From Phytophthora quininea (taxonomy: Eukaryota > Oomycota > Peronosporomycetes > Peronosporales > Peronosporaceae): DNA of 64,000 nucleotides. Below are positions 33,592-43,700 of the stretch, piece by piece (the first letter of the stretch is position 1; each line of letters starts with the position of its first letter). The notes beneath the pieces were generated by a model. The model ran no database searches and was not told the DNA's origin. It was given only the letters and a program-made list of their open reading frames with translations. The translations under genes and the position numbers were made by a program. Location: contig JAAVTG010000561.1 of NCBI GenBank assembly GCA_011947345.1, positions 434,001 to 498,000 of the forward strand, in the 5' to 3' direction.

Positions 33592-33894
33592 CTACGTGTT
33601 GATTACCGTTCGCACCTCGTCGATGAACAAGTCGTACTGTACATGCAGGTCCATAAGCTGGTAATGACGCAAAATGTCGTGTCCAGAGTGATTGATCGTT
33701 CGTGCCGTTGCTCGGTGAACCAGCCTCCGTGCTTCGGTACATCTTTTGAATATGTCATTGTAGAGCAAATTGGCGAGGTCTTGACTGCCGACGCTTGCCC
33801 ACTCCTCTCCGTAGTCAACTTTAACCGAGAGCGATTCGGTCAGGTTCGCTGACGAGGCAAGATAGAGCGCGAGGAGGAATTCGGTAGCACCCAT
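33592..33894 (-). CDS. Hypothetical protein, 100 residues
   Basis: Open frame starting MGATEFLLALYLASSANLTE, mostly charged and polar afterwards, with RRLVHRATARTINHSGHD and DLHVQYDLFIDEVRTVI. It is not recognised as a known family. The N-terminus is moderately hydrophobic but a signal peptide is doubtful. The mirror copy in the left arm is truncated by a TGA after 31 codons. It may be the tail or fragment of a longer decayed gene rather than a gene in its own right. It converges on ABCC copy E. Confidence 0.3.
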   Translation of the reverse strand: MGATEFLLALYLASSANLTESLSVKVDYGEEWASVGSQDLANLLYNDIFKRCTEARRLVHRATARTINHSGHDILRHYQLMDLHVQYDLFIDEVRTVINT

Positions 33895-35222
33895 GGGATG
33901 TTGCTTGAGGAGAGAACACCAAATGGGCTCTCTTTAGTAGTGGCGATGGCGTTCGTACCAACTGCGCCGAATTGAAAGGGATTTACGGCCAGAAGTATGA
34001 CTTCACTCCGACGAGCTGAGCCGGGAGACTGTATGCATCGCTTTTAGGATACCACCAGACGAGGTTTCATCGCCGTTGAGGACCAGGAATTTTTGCCTCG
34101 CTTCAGCTGAGGTGTTGTGCGTTGGACACTAGTTCACGAAGATAGAATCTCGTCGTAGTTTTGGCTTGCGTTTGGCGTTGTCATGGCGAGACTATCCTAG
34201 TAAAGTCGCTGAAAATCCAGCAGCACTCTCAATCGACTGGGGACCTCGCTGGTTGTTTGAGCCTCGTCGAGCCACGTACTCCGCGTCGTTGGCAACATGT
34301 TGTCGTTGACACGGAAGTGCGATGAGAATGCCCTGTATGTACTAGCATCACAATGCCTCCTTGAAGATTAAGCTCAGTTTGCAGCGTTGTGAGTATTATA
34401 TCTTATTAACTAGTGCATGCACTAAGCGCTGTTATTAAAGATTTACAGTTTATAGTCTTTTCGACCGCTGTCGGAATGCCGCCAGCTTCATCCTTTTGCA
34501 CTGCACTACGGAGCAAGTTGGAAAACTTCAGCCATTCTTGAGACGGTACAAAACTCTGAAGACCCTCAGCTACGTAAGACTCGCTCCGACTTGTCTAAGC
34601 ATCGTAATGCTTAGACGTCTGCGTGCCACGAAAGTCCCCACCACATGATTTGCGGCTGCCGCTTTGTCGTTGGACACTCGAACAGACAAACGGCAGTTTT
34701 CGATGGGGTGCACTTTGACTAATCTGGCCAAAGTTGGACACGAAGTACAATCTCCAAACTTCAGCTTGACGTTCTGCATAGATGGGTGTCTTGTAATCGA
34801 GTGTCGATAAATTTTGTACTGTAAAATCACGGCAAGACAATGTGTAGATCGTTGGACGACGACCAACTTTCGACGCTGTTGGTGGTGGACACGTTGGAGC
34901 CTCAACTGGAGGCGATCTCGATCAGATTGGCGTACTTGGCACTTTCTTGATAGTACAGTACTGCATAGTTCTGGGACGAGGTTGCTAACTATCATTGGCC
35001 GTGCTCAGGATCCGCTGCCGGCAGATGTTACACGAATCTTACATCCGGAGACCTAGCTCCCATGAATGGATGGCGTATCCACAAACACGAGGATCGTCTT
35101 GAGGACACCGCACGCAGTTGATTTTGTGGGACGGTTCTCGTTAAAACCCGCTGCTGTAGAACTCGGTCATTGGGCAATTTGCCTCGAACAAGCCACTTCA
35201 GCGCTTTACCTGAAAGTTGATC
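33895..35222. other. Non-coding part of right repeat arm
   Basis: Upstream of ABCC copy G; mirror of the left-arm noncoding stretch. It holds the conserved hairpin at 34593-34616 and a 141-codon open frame (34995-34570, minus strand) similar to the left-arm one but without recognisable domains. The promoter of G is expected in its last few hundred bases. Confidence 0.5.
34593..34616. repeat. Perfect hairpin in right arm
   Basis: Stems GTCTAAGCAT and ATGCTTAGAC with loop CGTA, the mirror of 7582-7605. Both stems are intact in both arms. Confidence 0.6.
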
Positions 35223-38200
35223 ATGGCGCCCACCGTGCGTATCGGCGACGAGTTCAACTACGTCCGGGGTTTATCAACACCTTTGACGTCATCAGTTCTC
35301 CTCGAAGAACCGTCGATACTAAAAGAAGCCTCCAAACCCCAAGAAATGCCTTTCAGCCACCGTCCCAACCCGCTCGACAAGGCTTCACTACCGTCCATTG
35401 TTCTTGCGCAATGGATCCAGCCGATGATCACGCTGGGCGGAAAGCGCGTGCTGGAGATGGAGGACATGTGGCCTCTCTGCTCAAGTGACTCGTGCAACTC
35501 GCTGGAAGACCGCTTCCGACGCGTCTACAACCCGAACGCCAAGCGCACGTTTGGGATGTCTCCGTTGGGTTTCGCCTACGCCAAGACGTTCCAGAGCGAG
35601 CTGTTCGTCGTATTTATCGGCTGCATCTTGTACGTCGCGGCGCTGGGCTTGCAGTCCTATGTGGCGCAGGCACTGCTCCAATTCCTCAACGGCAAGCCAA
35701 ACTTGTTCCACATCTCCAGCGGCTACTGGCTGGTGGCGCTAATGACAGGTAGTTCTTTCTTCGCCGTCTGCACGCTCAACTATCTCTTCTTCCGGTCGGC
35801 ACGCGTCGCGGCGAACATGCGGTCGCTCAGCATGGCGCTAGTGTACGACAAATCGCTGAGACTGTCCAGCGCCGCTCGCCAAGACTACACCACTGGCGAG
35901 ATCCTCACGCTCATGAGCGTCGACACGGAGCGCGTCTTCAACTTTGTGGCACACGGCCCGTGGCTGGTCATGGGGCCGCTCTCGTTCGTCGTCTCGGTCG
36001 TCCTCATCGGCCTGCTCTTCAACTTCTACTCCGCCGTCGCTGGTGCGGCCGTGCTCGTCATCGTCATGACCATTTCCGTCCAGCAAGGAGACCGCATCGC
36101 ACGACTGCAGAAGAAGCTGCTCGAGGTCATCGACGAGCGAGTCAAAGTCACGTCGGAGGCGCTGCTCGGCATCCGCGTCATGAAGTACTACGCGTGGGAG
36201 GACTCTCTGGCCCAACGCGTGCAGAGACTGCGTACCCGTGAAGTCAAGCTGCTCCGTCAATTCCACCTGTACCAAGTGATCAATACGGTCATGCTGTTCC
36301 TCACGCCAACCTTCCTGTCCGGCGTTACGCTGGGTCTGTACGTGCTGATTCGCCACACCATCACAGTCATCGAGGCATTCACGCTCATTGCCATGGTCAA
36401 CATCTGCCGCACCGCCCTCAACCAACTGCCGCAAGCCATTGCCGAGCACTCGAAAGCTAAAATCTCGTTTGCGCGGATCGACAATTTCCTAAAGAGTGGC
36501 GAAATCACTAGCCGTGGTGCACTGGAGAACGACCCAATCATTCGCATGCCAATTGGGCTCTCGAACGTTAATCGCGGATGCATTTCGGTTCGCGACGGAT
36601 TCTTCTGCTGGCCCGACAGCTCGAGCGGCGCCGACATCGTCGTCGACTCCGGGAAGGACGAACAAACCATGAACAGTAACACAGGCTACGTGGAGCAATC
36701 GGTGGAGTTTTCAGCAGCAAACTCCAACGACAGCCAAGGCTTCCAACTCAACAACGTCAACTTCGAAGTGGAGCGCGGCTCGCTCGTGATGATCGTCGGC
36801 AAGGTTGGATCCGGCAAATCGAGTCTCCTCAATGCGCTGCTGGGAGAGATGCCCCGGACCTCGGGTCTGCTGGCAGTCGGAGGCAGCATTTCGTACGTGA
36901 GCCAAGACACGTGGATCCGCAACTCGACCCTGCGCGACAACATCCTGTTTGAGCAGGAGTTCGATGCGTTGCGGTACGCTCGTGTCCTGAAGGCTTCTCA
37001 ACTGGCGACGGATCTGCACGCCCTCCCTCACGGTGATGCGACGGAAATTGGCGAGCGCGGTATCAACCTTAGCGGTGGTCAGAAAGCTCGCATTGCGATT
37101 GCGCGTGCCATGTATCGCTCCGGCACGGACGTGCTGATCTTGGATGACCCTCTCAGTGCTGTGGACCCTCACGTTGCGCACGCCATCTTCGAGGAGTGCA
37201 TCGTTGGTATGGCGTACGGCCAGACGCGGTTGTTGGTTCTCAACAGCCACTACGACTTGCTGCCGAATGCAGACCACGTTGTGTTCCTGCAGGATGGAGC
37301 GATTGCCGCCCAGGGTGCTTTCGAGGACGTAGTAAAGCAGTTCCCGGAGCTGAGATGCGCACCCAGCGGCGTGCTCACGGACAAGAACAAGCAGAACAAA
37401 TCTGCTAGCAACGATGGCGAGACAGACGATGAAACGATGGAGGCGATTCTGGAAGACAAAGAGGGCGACACCGAGCCGACCAAGCTGATCAAGGCCGAAG
37501 ACCGCGTCAAAGGCACCGTGGGCAGCCGGGTCTACAGGACGTACTTCGACGAGACCGGCTTCAACGGTGTGGCTGTCGTACTGGGCCTGGTTGCCGGTTA
37601 CTTGATCGCTCAAGCCTCGCGCACTGTAGTGGACTGGTGGCCTGGCCACTGGGCTCGCAACATGCCGCGTCGTGGAGTCGACCCGACGTATTCCGGCACG
37701 ACCTACGGCATGTGGTACCTTGGCTTCATCGTCTTGTGCTCCGTACTAACCATCGGCCGTGCGCTGATGATGATCGAGGCTTGTGTTCGCACTTCGCACC
37801 ACCTGCACGACGAGCTTTTCCGACGAGTTCTTCAGGCCCCTGTGACGAGATACTTCGACGTGACTCCGGTGGGCCAGATCCTGAACCGCTTCTCCAACGA
37901 CCTCGACCAAATGGACACCAACCTGCCTCGAGAGTACCAGCTTCTGTTCCAGAACGTCTCGATGGGCTTCGGCTCTCTCGTGGTGTCAGCGTTCGCGTCC
38001 TACTGGATCGGAGTATCTTACATCCCGATCCTCGGCATCTTTGTCTGCACGGGCCAGTACTTCAAGAAGACTTCGCGAGAGGTCAAGCGAATGGAAGGAG
38101 TCACCCGGACGCCCGTGTACAATCTCTTTGGCGAGACGTTGACTGGTCTGGCCACGATCCGCGCTTTCAGCATGGAGAACCAGTTCTCGGCCAAGAACCG

Positions 38201-39296
38201 TCAGGTGGTCGACACCAACACCAACCTGTTCCTGACGTATTGGTCCGCCAACCGCTGGCTTTCGACGCGTCTGGATCTGCTGTCTGTGCTCGTCATCTTC
38301 ATCGTCACGCTTTATCTGGTTTCCACGCGCGGAGCTGTCGGCTCCATGACTTCAGGACTGTCACTGACGTACTCGCTGATGCTGACGTCGGTCATGCAGT
38401 GGGTCATGCGCTCTTTCGACCGCACGGACAATGCCATGACCAGTGTCGAGCGCCTTCTCCACTTCCGGAAGATCGAAATTGAGTCCGAAGAAGGTCACTC
38501 CACCACAGACCTCGTCAACTACACAAACTACTCGCACGAACCCACATCTTCCTCATGGCCCACCCGCGGCTCGATCCGATTCGAAGGACTGAACATGCGA
38601 TACCGACCCGAACTGCCGCTCGTTCTCCGCGGAGTCGACCTCGACATCGCCGCCGGAGACAAGGTCGGCATCTGCGGACGCACCGGCGCCGGCAAGAGCT
38701 CGCTCATGGTCGCGCTCTTCCGCATCTGCGACTTCGACAGCGGACGCGTGGTCATCGACGACGTGGACATCGCCACCATCCAGCTGCGCGAACTGCGCCG
38801 CAGCCTCGCCATCATCCCGCAGGACCCCGTGCTGTTCAGCGGCCCGCTGCGAGAGAACCTGGACCCGTTCCACGAGTACTCGGACGAGCGCATCTGGCAC
38901 GTGCTGCAGCAGGTGCACATGGCGGACAGTCTGCGTCGGTGGGGCGCCGGGCTCGACTTCGAGGTGGCCGAGGGCGGCGACAACCTGTCGGTGGGTCAGC
39001 GCCAGCTCATCTGCATCGGCCGCGCGCTGCTGAAAGACAGCAAGGTGGTGGTGCTGGATGAGGCCACGGCCAACGTGGACACGGCCACGGACGCGCTCAT
39101 CCAGACGACCATCAAGGAGACGTTCGCGGACAAGACGGTGCTGATCATCGCGCACCGCATCAACACGATCATGCACTGCGATAAGATCGCGGTGATGGAT
39201 GCCGGTCAGGTGTCCGAGTTCGATTCGCCATCGAATCTGCTGGCTCGACCAGACTCGGTGTTTGCAGCACTGGCGAAGCGATCAGGAACTGCGTAA
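35223..39296 (+). CDS. ABCC (MRP-type) transporter, copy G, intact
   Basis: The only ABCC copy with an unbroken frame, 1357 residues from the ATG at 35223 (a TTG six bases upstream is not a likely start). Layout is a short cytosolic N-tail without a TMD0 domain, TMD1, NBD1, TMD2 and NBD2. NBD1: Walker A GKVGSGKSS (526-534), signature LSGGQ (616-620), Walker B LILDD (D641, D642; the catalytic Glu position is Asp). NBD2: Walker A GRTGAGKSS (1152-1160), signature LSVGQ (1255-1259), Walker B VVLDE (D1279, catalytic E1280). The degenerate first site and canonical second site are the ABCC hallmark. It probably exports organic anions or conjugates across a membrane; the substrate is unknown. It is the inverted-repeat partner of A, but its NBD2 block matches D, E and F. 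Confidence 0.93.
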   Translation: MAPTVRIGDEFNYVRGLSTPLTSSVLLEEPSILKEASKPQEMPFSHRPNPLDKASLPSIVLAQWIQPMITLGGKRVLEMEDMWPLCSSDSCNSLEDRFRRVYNPNAKRTFGMSPLGFAYAKTFQSELFVVFIGCILYVAALGLQSYVAQALLQFLNGKPNLFHISSGYWLVALMTGSSFFAVCTLNYLFFRSARVAANMRSLSMALVYDKSLRLSSAARQDYTTGEILTLMSVDTERVFNFVAHGPWLVMGPLSFVVSVVLIGLLFNFYSAVAGAAVLVIVMTISVQQGDRIARLQKKLLEVIDERVKVTSEALLGIRVMKYYAWEDSLAQRVQRLRTREVKLLRQFHLYQVINTVMLFLTPTFLSGVTLGLYVLIRHTITVIEAFTLIAMVNICRTALNQLPQAIAEHSKAKISFARIDNFLKSGEITSRGALENDPIIRMPIGLSNVNRGCISVRDGFFCWPDSSSGADIVVDSGKDEQTMNSNTGYVEQSVEFSAANSNDSQGFQLNNVNFEVERGSLVMIVGKVGSGKSSLLNALLGEMPRTSGLLAVGGSISYVSQDTWIRNSTLRDNILFEQEFDALRYARVLKASQLATDLHALPHGDATEIGERGINLSGGQKARIAIARAMYRSGTDVLILDDPLSAVDPHVAHAIFEECIVGMAYGQTRLLVLNSHYDLLPNADHVVFLQDGAIAAQGAFEDVVKQFPELRCAPSGVLTDKNKQNKSASNDGETDDETMEAILEDKEGDTEPTKLIKAEDRVKGTVGSRVYRTYFDETGFNGVAVVLGLVAGYLIAQASRTVVDWWPGHWARNMPRRGVDPTYSGTTYGMWYLGFIVLCSVLTIGRALMMIEACVRTSHHLHDELFRRVLQAPVTRYFDVTPVGQILNRFSNDLDQMDTNLPREYQLLFQNVSMGFGSLVVSAFASYWIGVSYIPILGIFVCTGQYFKKTSREVKRMEGVTRTPVYNLFGETLTGLATIRAFSMENQFSAKNRQVVDTNTNLFLTYWSANRWLSTRLDLLSVLVIFIVTLYLVSTRGAVGSMTSGLSLTYSLMLTSVMQWVMRSFDRTDNAMTSVERLLHFRKIEIESEEGHSTTDLVNYTNYSHEPTSSSWPTRGSIRFEGLNMRYRPELPLVLRGVDLDIAAGDKVGICGRTGAGKSSLMVALFRICDFDSGRVVIDDVDIATIQLRELRRSLAIIPQDPVLFSGPLRENLDPFHEYSDERIWHVLQQVHMADSLRRWGAGLDFEVAEGGDNLSVGQRQLICIGRALLKDSKVVVLDEATANVDTATDALIQTTIKETFADKTVLIIAHRINTIMHCDKIAVMDAGQVSEFDSPSNLLARPDSVFAALAKRSGTA
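38604..39250 (+). repeat. Homogenised NBD2 block, copy G
   Basis: 647 bp with no indels. It has GDKVG and RVVIDD, unlike its inverted-repeat partner A, and one private GAT for GAC in Walker B. Confidence 0.85.
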
Positions 39297-39401
39297 GTTG
39301 AAGAATTTTGACTGTGTAATCCGTGAACAGTTTGCTTTTCCAATTGATTCTACACCAATCCAAGTACACATTAAAGCCGCAATCGGCTCACAGTTAGTCC
39401 G

Positions 39402-39680
39402 TCACGACAAGAACCGTGCTCCAATGCTCATCGTGTCTCCACCGACCGTGCTCACCGAGCTCTTCTCTTCTTCGTCGTCCTTGTCGGCCACCGGGAAAAT
39501 GCGGTTGCCGATCCTCATCGTCCCCGACTCGTACAGTACCGACCCAGTCGATCCGTCGCCAGAGCTCGAGTTCGCCATCACACACGGGTGCATCACCATT
39601 GAACCGCTTTCACTGCTTCCTCCGTACTGGGCCGCAGCAACGACCGACACCAAAGCAGCGACCACCAACATCTTCAGCAT
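39402..39680 (-). CDS. Small secreted protein, right-arm copy
   Basis: 92 residues starting MLKMLVVAALVSVVAAAQYGG, a signal peptide like the left-arm copy. It has one extra Glu in the acidic patch (KDDEEEKSS). After DTMSIG it ends ARFLS because GGGAG in the left copy is GGAG here, a one-base loss that replaces the STVLVVTD tail. It may be a sequencing error or a real change of a short tail. It converges on ABCC copy G, as in the left arm. Confidence 0.6.
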   Translation of the reverse strand: MLKMLVVAALVSVVAAAQYGGSSESGSMVMHPCVMANSSSGDGSTGSVLYESGTMRIGNRIFPVADKDDEEEKSSVSTVGGDTMSIGARFLS

Positions 39681-40237
39681 TGTTTAGCAACTTTCTTCGT
39701 CTTGAGCTTCGACACGGCGCTTTCAACAATGAACAGCCAAACCCCACCAGGGTCACTCCAACCACCATCCACGGTCACCGTTAATTCCACTTCGAAAGGA
39801 CTGCTTCCCCATTGAGAGCCATCACTTCCAATTCGAATGCCATTTCCAGCATGACATCCGTTCAATCCACACACTAGCCCAGTAAATAAGTAATAAGTCA
39901 TCCCAACAACGCCGACTCGATGAAAGAAGACTACCTCGTCAGACAAACAAGCACAATAAAATCGCCACTTGTACCGGCTAGCGGGCGTCCCGATCTAGAT
40001 CGCCCGCTTCGAACGCTTCCCATCGATCCGCAGCTGTAAGCAGAGCGCAGCACACAAATCATAGACAGATCCGGGCCGCTGGCCATCACATGGACATCCT
40101 CACGCAGCGAGCAGCAACGTTGGGAGAACGGAGAATCTTTTAGTCGTGTTTCAAATCTAAGGCTTTGTGGCCTCCCTAACATGTCCTAAAACTGGGTACG
40201 AAATTGGGTCGAGATACTGACGACGTAGCACACCGCC
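39681..40237. other. Divergent intergenic region in right arm
   Basis: Mirror of 1964-2519, between the secreted-protein ATG and the carrier-fragment ATG. No gene or firm regulatory element was recognised. Confidence 0.4.
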
Positions 40238-40552
40238 ATGGACGCCGAGCTGCTGCGGCGCGTGGGCTTCTTCTGCGCGCTGTGGACGCTGCAGTGCTGC
40301 TCGTCCGTGCTGGGCGCCATCTCCAGAGACGCCATCTTCCTGCGCAGCTACTCCGCCTCCAGCGTGGCGCTGCTCACGCTGCTGCTGTCGCTCTCGACGG
40401 CCTACGCTCTTACAATCGCGACCCAATTAATCGACCATCTAGCTGCCAGTCTCGCCGTGTTGAGCACCATCTTGATCTTCTTCACGCATTTCAGAGTCAT
40501 GAATTCCACCACGAGAGCGCCGCGAGAAAAGACATTGCGTATCTACATATGA
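40238..40552 (+). pseudogene. 5' fragment of ATP:ADP antiporter-family carrier
   Basis: Starts MDAELLRRVGFFCALWTLQ, identical to the left-arm gene through TIATQLID, then leaves homology at the repeat edge near 40437. It continues with unrelated codons to a stop. Only the first two or so membrane helices remain, so it cannot encode a working carrier. Confidence 0.75.
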
Positions 40553-40714
40553 TTCCTGATCGACTTATTATCCGGCTCATCCAAGCAGCGCGACAGATGA
40601 CATGGTCATTCAAACCAAGGGTTACCTCGGTATAATTTGTTGACGAAAGACTGACATTGCAGTTGATGGTGACGGATTTGTCTCGCACTTCACAGTTCTC
40701 ATCGTGCCGTAGTA

Positions 40715-43700
40715 ATGGACGAAGTCAATCGGAGCTACGTGGAGGCTCCGACCACGCCGCGGTCCAAGCAAGCGACCCTGTTCAGCCAGCGACCGAATCC
40801 GTTGGGGCGAGCTACTCTGCCGTCGATCATCCTGGCGCAATGGATCCAGCCCATGGTGTCGCTAGGAGCGAAGAGGATTCTCGAGATGGAGGACGTGTGG
40901 CCTCTCTGCGTCAGCGATTCCTGTGCGTCGCTTGAGCAGCGATTCCGGGGAGTTTATGAACCTCATCGACGACACATTTTTGGACTGTCGCCGTTGGGGG
41001 TGGCGTACATGAAGACCTTTCGAGTAGAGCTCTCGTTCGTGCTGATCAGCTGTGTCTTGTACGTAGTGGCGCTGGCGTTGCAGTCGTACGTGGCCCAAGC
41101 GATTCTGGAGTTCCTGAACGACGAGCAGAATTTGTTTCACATCTCCAGCGGATATTGGCTCATGGTGATGATGACAATGGTGTCGTTGGTGGCAGTGTGT
41201 GCTCTTAACTACGTCTTCTTCTCGGCGTCGAGAATTGGCGCCAATATGCGGTCGTTGACCATGTCACTCGTATACGATAAAGCTCTCCGGTTGTCAAGTT
41301 CTGCACGTCAAAAGTACACGACTGGAGAAGTGATGACGCTCATGAGCGTTGACACGGAGCGAATTTTCATGCTGTTGGTTTTCGGACCGTGGATGCTGAT
41401 GGGACCACTGTCGTTTGTCTTCTCAGTGGTGTTGATTGGGGTTCTCTTCGACTTTTACTCGGCTCTGGGTGGTGCTGTCGTGTTGATTGCAGTTATGATC
41501 ATCTCGGTCAAGCAAGGCCACCGCATCGCTGACTTCCAGAAGAAACTGCTCGAGGTCATTGACGAGCGGGTCAAAGTCACCTCCGAAACCCTCCAAGGTA
41601 TTCGTGTTATGAAATTTTACGCGTGGGAGGACTCTCTGGCTGAACGTGTGGAGAAACTGCGGGTGAAGGAAGTTGGTCTGCTGCGGAAGTTCCACATGTA
41701 CCAAGTAATCAACACGGTCATGCTGTTCCTGACGCCCAGCTTTGTGTCTGGAGTCACGCTGGGGATTTACGTGCTTATCCACCACACCATCACGGTGGTG
41801 GAGGCATTCACACTCATTGCTATGGTGAATATCTGTCGGACAGCGCTAAACCAACTCCCTCAAGGAATTGCTTGCTTCACTAAGGCAAAAGTTTCGTATG
41901 AGCGCCTTGACAACTTTCTCACAAGCGACGAAGTCGCTAGCCAACCGCTCCTCCTTGCACCAACTACTGAGCTCGAAGCGACCACCAAATCTCCTCTACT
42001 GCATGGAGATCAAGTCCAAGGCGCTTTTATCGGTCGCGGTTGCATTTCAATCCGTGATGCAAGTTTCCAGTGGCCATCAAACTCAGTAGACGTGGTTACA
42101 GTCGCTACAGAGAATACTGAGAAGCAAATGGAAGATGGACTCAGCCAACCTCTTCTCAGTTCCTCTAACGCCGTGCTTTCATCATCGAAGGAAAACACTC
42201 AGAACGACGGCGGCTTCTTGTTGAACGGTATTAATCTGGAGATTGGCCAAGGCTCACTCGTTATGATCGTGGGCAAAGTGGGGTCCGGTAAATCGAGTCT
42301 GCTCAACGCAATGCTCGGTGAAATGCCTCGCAACTCTGGTGTGCTTGAGATTGGCGGGCGCGTTGCCTACGTCAGTCAGGACACTTGGATCCGCAACGCT
42401 AGCCTACGAGATAACATTTTGTTTGAGCAAGAGTATGACGCGGAGCGATACCAACGAGTGCTGGATGTGTCCCAACTAGAAATGGACTTACGCGCGTTGC
42501 CAAACGGAGACGCGACGGAGATCGGTGAGCGTGGAATCAACCTGAGCGGCGGTCAGAAGGCTCGCGTTGCTATTGCTCGTGCGATGTATCGGTCGGACAC
42601 GGATGTGCTGATTCTTGACGACCCGCTGAGTGCCGTGGACCCGCATGTTGCTCACGCCATCTTCGAGGAGTGTATCGCGGGTCTAGCTGTCGGCCAGACT
42701 CGGTTGCTGGTGTTGAACAGCCACTACGATTTATTACCGCGAGCGGATCGAATCGTGGTGATGCGTGACGGCGAAATTATTGGGCACAGCACCTACGAAG
42801 ATGTTATTGTCCAATTCCCGCAGCTTGGATCCGGGTTTACTAGTGTCGAGAGCGAATCTGCAAGCGAGTTTAACGGAACCAAGAGTGATGAGATTGATAC
42901 GGTGATCCCGTCGGTAAATGCAGTAGACAAGGATGACTCGAAGAGCGAAAGCGATCCCGCTGTAACGACCTCGTCCGGTCGGCTAATCCAAAGTGAAGAT
43001 CGAGTGAAAGGAACGGTGGGTGCCCACGTGTACAAGGCATACTTTGACGAGACGGGGATCAATGGCCTCGTGGTGGTAGTTGTGATCAGCCTTTCGTATG
43101 CGGTCAGTCAAGTCGCTAGAACTGTTGTGGATTGGTGGCCAGGCCATTGGGCTCGCAATATGCCCCGCCGAGGTAAGGACCCGACATACTCGGGGACAAC
43201 CTTCGGGATGTGGTACCTCGGCCTGATCGTCTTCTGCTCCGTACTTACTTTTATCCGCGGGATTATGATGATCGAGTCTTGTATGCGGACATCGCAGCGC
43301 ATGCACGACGAGCTGTTCCGGCGAGTGCTGCGTGCTCCGGTGACGAGGTACTTTGACGTGACTCCCGTGGGTCGGATTTTGAACCGGTTCTCCAACGACT
43401 TGGACCAAATGGACACCACCCTCCCTCACGAGTACCAGCTCTTCTTTCAGAACGTGTCGATGGCGCTCGGTTCGCTTGTAGTATCGGCGTTTGCGTCCTA
43501 CTGGATCGGTGTGTCGTACATCCCGTTGATGATCATCTTCGTCATGACGGGGCAGTACTTCAAAAGACTTCGCGTGAACTAAAGCGCCTCGAAGGCATTA
43601 CGCGAACGCCAGTGTACAATCTCTTCAGCGAGACGCTGTCCGGGCTGCCGACAATCCGCGCCTTCCGCATGGAAGGAGACTTCTCCGCGCGCAACCGCAA

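Larger units (their letters stand above)
33745..40437 (-). repeat. Right arm of large inverted repeat
   Basis: Mirror of about 1764-8480; contents in reverse order are a noncoding stretch, ABCC copy G, small secreted protein and the 5' exon of the carrier gene. The outer edge cuts the carrier exon after AATTAATCGACCA, so only a fragment of that gene exists here. This polarity suggests the left side is closer to the original. Confidence 0.9.
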
